This document shows, piece after piece, positions 9,497 to 13,061 of a DNA stretch of 13,061 bases. Where the stretch lies: positions 1 to 13,061 of the forward strand of contig LNKV01000144.1 in assembly GCA_001465935.1 (NCBI GenBank). Reading direction: 5' to 3'. The position numbers and the translations under genes are program-made. Below the pieces are notes generated by a model. The model searched no databases, was not told where the DNA came from, and worked only from the letters and a program-made list of their open reading frames with translations. Source of the DNA: Clarireedia homoeocarpa. Taxonomy: Eukaryota; Ascomycota; Leotiomycetes; Helotiales; Rutstroemiaceae. Position 1 is the first letter of the stretch, and every line of letters begins with the position of its first letter.

Positions 9497-9880
9497 TTAT
9501 AAGTTTATATATATTGATATAATATATATAAGAAAAATATATAATATAAAATTATAATTATTAGAGAAAATATAATAATAAAATTTATTTCTTAAAATAA
9601 AAACTATATTATATTTATAATAAGTCTTTTTAATTATTTTTATAACTTTATCTTCTAATAAAAATAATACTAATTTTAATAAATTCAATAAATCCGGATT
9701 TTAATTCTCTTTATAATAGAATTCTTTAATAATAATATAACTATCTTTCTTTAATTTATTATTATAAATAAATTTAAACTTTTTAATAATATTATAATAA
9801 TTATCTTCTAAATAGTTTATATTATTAAATTTATAGAATCTTCGATAAGTTTATTTATTACTTTCTAATAAATTTTTTTT
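9497..9880 (-). pseudogene. Open minus-strand stretch in the gag/protease zone
   Basis: About 128 codons with only two stops (TAA at 9851-9853 and 9701-9703), the most open stretch of the element. Its last 63 codons, from a TTG at 9686-9688 to the TAA at the 9497 end, have no stop. Readable parts are NLLESNK, YRRFYKF, NYLEDNYYNIIKKFKF, KKDSYIIIKEFYYKEN, NPDLLNLLKLVLFLLEDKVI and KKTYYKYNIVF. It has a balanced charged/hydrophobic pattern and few repeats, unlike random TA-rich translation, so it is probably a true remnant of gag or the pol N-terminus. The phase differs from RT. The final 20 residues become Ile/Tyr-rich and may already be past the true gene. I do not recognise a domain, and it is not a functional gene. 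Confidence 0.5.
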
Positions 9881-9954
9881 ATAAAAGAGTCTCTCTTTTA
9901 TTTATTTACTATATTCTATTTATTAAAAGTTTATATATTTAATTATAATCTATA

Positions 9955-9977
9955 ATCGAGGTCTCGAGAGAGGGGAT
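9955..9977. other. Purine-rich, relatively GC-rich pocket
   Basis: The segment around TCGAGGTCTCGAGAGAGGGG is among the most GC-rich short segments of the window and includes a 10-base purine run at its end (GAGAGAGGGG). It contains no CA or TG, so RIP could not have changed it much. It may be a remnant of a polypurine tract, of a leader or of a coding segment rich in Arg/Glu or Ser/Pro codons; I cannot decide. Confidence 0.45.
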
Positions 9978-11144
9978 AATAATATTATTTTTATAAGAGA
10001 ACTTTTATATATATTAGTACTATTTTAAAGAAGATTTTAAATAAAATATCTTTTTAATAAAATAAAGTATAAATAGAAAATAAAACAAAAAGATTAGAAG
10101 AATAGTTTATATTTATCTTTTTTATTAGAATTACTTTAAATCTAATTATAATATATAAGTTAATAAAGAATATAATTTATTAAAACTCTAAGTTAAACTC
10201 TAAAAATATTCTAGAAAATATATTTTTTTAAAGTTAAAAACTTTATAAAATCTAAAAATAATTAATTCTTTATTAATATATTAATATATAATTATAATTA
10301 AAAATCGAGATTATTATAAATAATAATATTTTATTATAATAGATTATCTATATTAATAATATATATATATTTTATTATAGTAATTATAAAAGACTAGATA
10401 CTTTAATTATTATATATATTATTAATAAAGTATTTCTTAATATATAACTTTTTAAGAATTTCGAAAATAGAATCTTTAAACTATTTAATTAAAAGTTAAT
10501 ATTATTATTTAATACTATTTAATATATATATTAGACTATGTTTTATTAATAAATTTAACTTTTTTATATATTATAATAAAGTTTCTCTTTATAAATATAT
10601 ATATAGATTATTATATATAATAAATACTTTTATCTCTAATATATATTTTTTTATTTAGTTTATAAAAAGATAGATATTTCTTTATATTATATTCTTTTTT
10701 ATAATTATATAATCCTCTTTTCTATAATTAGAAAAGAGATTTAATACGAAGAAATTAATATTCTATAAATACTATTTTAAATTTATATAATTAGAGTCTA
10801 GTATATAATTAGATTTTAAAATTAGATTTAGTAAAATACTAATATCGATATTATTTTATTACTAGTTTTAATTATATATATTTAATATATTATTAAATAT
10901 AATTTTAATATCTTTTATTATAAATATAAAAATATTTTTAAAAGTTATATTTATATTAGAATTATTAAAGAATATACTAAATATTATATTATAAAGAATT
11001 TCTTTTATAATTTATATAGTTTATATATTATAAAAATCTTTATTTAATTCTCTAATATTCTCGAATTATTAAATTTAAAGTTATATAACTTTTTAAAAAA
11101 CTCTTTAAAAAGAAACTAAGAAGAAGTTTTTTCTAGTTATTAAA

Positions 11145-11366
11145 TTGAATTTCTTTAATATAATAATAAAACTAATCTTTAAAATTAATTACTTTAATAA
11201 TATTAATAAAAGTTCTAATAATTATAAATATCTTAAAGATATAGTAGATTCGATATTTTTAATAAATAAAGTAGTTAATTATAATATAGATAATATAAAG
11301 TATTTACTAATAATATATCTAATAATAATCTTAGTTTCGTTTATAATATTTATAATATATTTATAA
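11145..11366 (+). other. 73-codon plus-strand open stretch antisense to the large element; probably not a gene
   Basis: It opens with TTG, not ATG, and runs to TAA. The first 50 residues are Asn/Lys/Ile-rich and the last 21 are almost all Leu/Ile/Phe/Val, so it resembles a membrane segment. However, Leu/Ile/Phe/Tyr codons are what TA-rich DNA gives by default. The same frame stays partly readable upstream to about 11070 and downstream to about 11590 (VNLGSREIVLYNL near 11552-11590), which hints at an old plus-strand coding remnant, perhaps of another fragment. No promoter or start context supports expression. Confidence 0.25.
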
Positions 11367-11629
11367 TTTATTTAATAAAGGTAATTTAAATAATAAATAG
11401 TTTAAATAATAAGAAAGTTATAAAAAGATAAAGTAGAAGATAATTTATTTATAAATATTAAATAGAGATAATAAATAAAATTAATAGTTTTCTAGATTTT
11501 AAAGAAAAGAGTTTATAAATATATAATAAAAGTATTTTAAATAAATATAATAGTGAACTTAGGTTCTAGAGAAATAGTATTATATAATTTATAATATATA
11601 ATAATCAATAACTAAATATTATTATTATT

Positions 11630-11808
11630 TAATAGAAATAAGATTTTTATAAAAAATAAAGTTCTTATTTTACTAACTACTAGTTTAAATATACTAGTAT
11701 ATAGTTATATAATAAACTAACTAAAGTATAATAATATAATAAACTAATTAGTATATAATTATATAATAAACTATATTTATAATATTTTATTTATACTTTC
11801 TTGTATTA
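11630..11808 (-). repeat. Right LTR (5' LTR of the large element), 179 bp
   Basis: Partner of 309-469. It begins TAATAGAAATAAGATTTTTA and ends CTTTCTTGTATTA. It is 18 bp longer than the left copy because it holds three complete 27-bp units instead of two and a remnant. On the minus strand this is the 5' LTR, the one that would carry the promoter; no TATA or start signal can be told apart in DNA of this composition. No primer binding site is recognisable in the adjoining 11603-11629. Confidence 0.85.
11696..11776. repeat. Three 27-bp tandem units inside the right LTR
   Basis: Units at 11696-11722, 11723-11749 and 11750-11776 share TATA.T.ATATAATAAACTA. Differences between units are mainly RIP-type transitions plus a few others. 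In LTRs such arrays often lie in the U3 enhancer region, but that is only a possibility here. Confidence 0.75.
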
Positions 11809-11813
11809 TTAAT
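11809..11813. repeat. Right target site duplication TTAAT of the large element
   Basis: TTAAT follows the LTR end directly and matches 304-308. Confidence 0.65.
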
Positions 11814-13061
11814 TTTTAATTAAATTTATTTAAAAATATTATTTTAAATAATTTTTATAATTATAATTTATTATTATAATTATTAACTTTAAAATTACTT
11901 TTTATTTTATTTAATAATATTAATTTAAAGTTAAATTCTATTAATTATTTTCTTTTAAAAATTTTTTATAAATTTTTTATTTTTATTTTTATTATTATTT
12001 TTATTATAATTATTTTTTATAATTATATTATTATTATAATTTTAAATAAAATTTCATCTAATATAAAATTATAATAAATAGTTAATATTAATAATAGATC
12101 TCGATATATTAATATAATATATAAAATAATAATAATATTTAAAATATTATAAATTTTATCTTTTAAATTATATAAAAATAATTAAATTATAAAATACTAA
12201 TAATTAATAAATTTAATAATATTATTAAAAGTTTATTATTAAAAATAGTTATATTGAAAATTAATAATTATAATAGTAAATAATAAATTATAATTAAAGT
12301 TAATTAGTTAAATTAAATATAAACTTTTATATATTAAAAAAATATTATTTATTTATATAGATCTTCGTTTTTATTATATTTTTTATTAGTTTACTAGTTT
12401 ATTAAATTATTAGAATTTTATTAAATTATTAAATTATTAAATAATATTATATAATTCTTTATTTAAAGTTTTATTAATTATCTTATAATCTAAATTTAAA
12501 GTTTTTAAACTTTATAAATTATAATAATAGATTTAGTTTTAAAAAAGTTTATTATATTCTATTTATATTATAATATTTATAAATATAAAATTATTTATTT
12601 AAATTAATTAATAGTTTTATAATATATTAATATTATATAAATTATATTCTTTTTAATTCTTTAAATATTTTTTATATAATATATTTTAATAATATTTTAA
12701 TTTATTTTAAAAATCTATTTAAATATTAAATTTATATTAAATTTATTTTATAATAACTTTAAAACACTATATTATAAACTAACTTTAAAAAATATAAATT
12801 TAATATTATTTATATTAAATATTTAGAATTTATTATCTTAATTAATAATATAAAAGTAGATTTTAAAAAAGTAATTATAATATAATAATAGATTTATCTA
12901 ATAATAATAAAAAGTATATAATTATTTCTTAGATTTTATAATTTTTATAAATATTTTATTTATAATTTTAATATTATTATTAAGTTTTTAATTAAATTAA
13001 TAAAAGTTAATATTTCTTTTTATTTTAATAAAAATTATTAATTAGTTTTTAATATTTTTAA
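11814..13061. other. Old AT-saturated flanking DNA, no gene
   Basis: Continuation of the pre-insertion locus. It is extremely AT-rich, with only about three CA/TG dinucleotides in 1.25 kb by hand count and several lines almost devoid of G and C. It contains low-complexity tracts such as TTTTTATTTTTATTATTATT (near 11978-12000) and a short tandem TTAAATTA array (12421-12444). No frame, RNA gene or LTR was recognised. Confidence 0.7.

Larger units (their letters stand above)
8520..11629 (-). other. gag/protease zone of the large element, largely unresolved
   Basis: By position, between the 5' LTR (11630-11808) and RT, this should hold gag and the aspartic protease on the minus strand. I could not find a D(T/S)G protease motif or a CCHC zinc knuckle; RIP of TGC/TGT and CAC/CAT codons would erase both. 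The one coherent frame is at 9497-9880. The stretch 9975-11629 shows no convincing minus-strand frame. Confidence 0.45.
309..11808 (-). mobile_element. RIP-degraded Ty3/gypsy chromodomain LTR retrotransposon, with nested insertion
   Basis: A full-length but dead LTR retrotransposon. It has two direct LTRs (309-469 and 11630-11808), a 5-bp duplication TTAAT, and minus-strand pol in the Ty3/gypsy order RT, RNase H, integrase, chromodomain. The span is 11.5 kb, or about 9.4 kb after removing the nested element (3360-5428) and one extra 5-bp duplication. That is long for a fungal gypsy element with such short LTRs; the excess lies mainly in a 2.8-kb stretch between pol and the 3' LTR. LTR ends read TAATA...TATTA, the RIP product expected from TGATA...TATCA, a short inverted terminal pair typical of LTRs. 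In-frame TAA/TAG stops are frequent throughout pol, and nearly all are explicable as CAA, CAG, CGA or TGG before RIP. Family assignment rests on motifs read by eye, not on a search. Confidence 0.88.

Noticed and set aside
9497..9688. Intact 63-residue gene on the minus strand
   Set aside because: It is the downstream end of a longer decayed frame that continues upstream through a stop at 9701-9703, so it is a pseudogene fragment and not a gene.
11145..11366. Intact membrane protein gene
   Set aside because: TTG start, default TA-rich amino acids and a location antisense inside a dead retrotransposon; no sign of selection or of a start context.
11603..11629. Primer binding site next to the 5' LTR of the large element
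   Set aside because: No match that I can defend to a tRNA 3' end; RIP would change TGG and CA positions.
1..13061. Organellar, Plasmodium-like, Dictyostelium-like or bacterial endosymbiont origin, suggested by extreme A+T
   Set aside because: Those genomes keep open reading frames and TG/CA (ATG, TGG, CAA). Here ATG is nearly absent, CpA/TpG are selectively lost, and a fungal-type gypsy pol is readable only through stops.
1..13061. tRNA, rRNA, CRISPR array, riboswitch or terminator
   Set aside because: No conserved tRNA boxes, no regularly spaced repeats, and no structured GC-containing stem; all apparent hairpins are AT palindromes expected by chance.
1..13061. TATA boxes and polyadenylation signals
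   Set aside because: TATAAA and AATAAA occur throughout by composition alone and carry no information here.

Overview
The window is 13 kb of extremely A+T-rich, gene-dead DNA. The CpA and TpG dinucleotides are almost gone, while ApC, GpT, CpT and even CpG survive. That is the signature of repeat-induced point mutation (RIP, which turns CpA into TpA on either strand), so the best fit is an AT-rich heterochromatic block of a filamentous ascomycete (Pezizomycotina). I see no intact gene. Everything recognisable is a decayed retrotransposon, and the proteins can only be read by tolerating TAA/TAG stops in former Gln/Arg/Trp codons.

Layout. Positions 1-308 and 11814-13061 are older flanking DNA (about 2% G+C in the first 300 bases by hand count). 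Between them lies one large Ty3/gypsy-type LTR retrotransposon, 309-11808, on the minus strand, with LTRs at 309-469 (3' LTR) and 11630-11808 (5' LTR) and a 5-bp target duplication TTAAT at 304-308 and 11809-11813. Read on the minus strand from right to left it contains: an unresolved gag/protease zone (11629 to about 8520) with one open frame around 9497-9880; reverse transcriptase (about 8430-7590); RNase H (about 7500-6960); integrase (about 6860-5880) with an exact D-35-E spacing; a C-terminal chromodomain; and, beyond pol, an unexpected 2-2.8 kb region holding a third decayed reading frame with a coiled-coil-like centre and a formerly Pro/Thr/Ser-rich tail.

The chromodomain is split by a second, smaller LTR element, 3360-5428 on the plus strand. 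It has two 187-bp LTRs, about 1.7 kb of interior and a 5-bp duplication ATTAT (3355-3359, 5429-5433). Removing it with one copy of the duplication restores the chromodomain reading frame exactly. It keeps several times more CpA/TpG per kb than its host element, so it has been through fewer RIP rounds and is younger. The window is therefore a three-layer stack: old saturated flank, then a chromovirus-like element, then a short, probably non-autonomous LTR element.

Working together: the chromodomain-integrase architecture is known in this family for directing insertion into heterochromatin, which fits the setting. Nothing here should be functional now: both catalytic Asp codons of the RT active site read Asn, and in-frame stops are frequent throughout.
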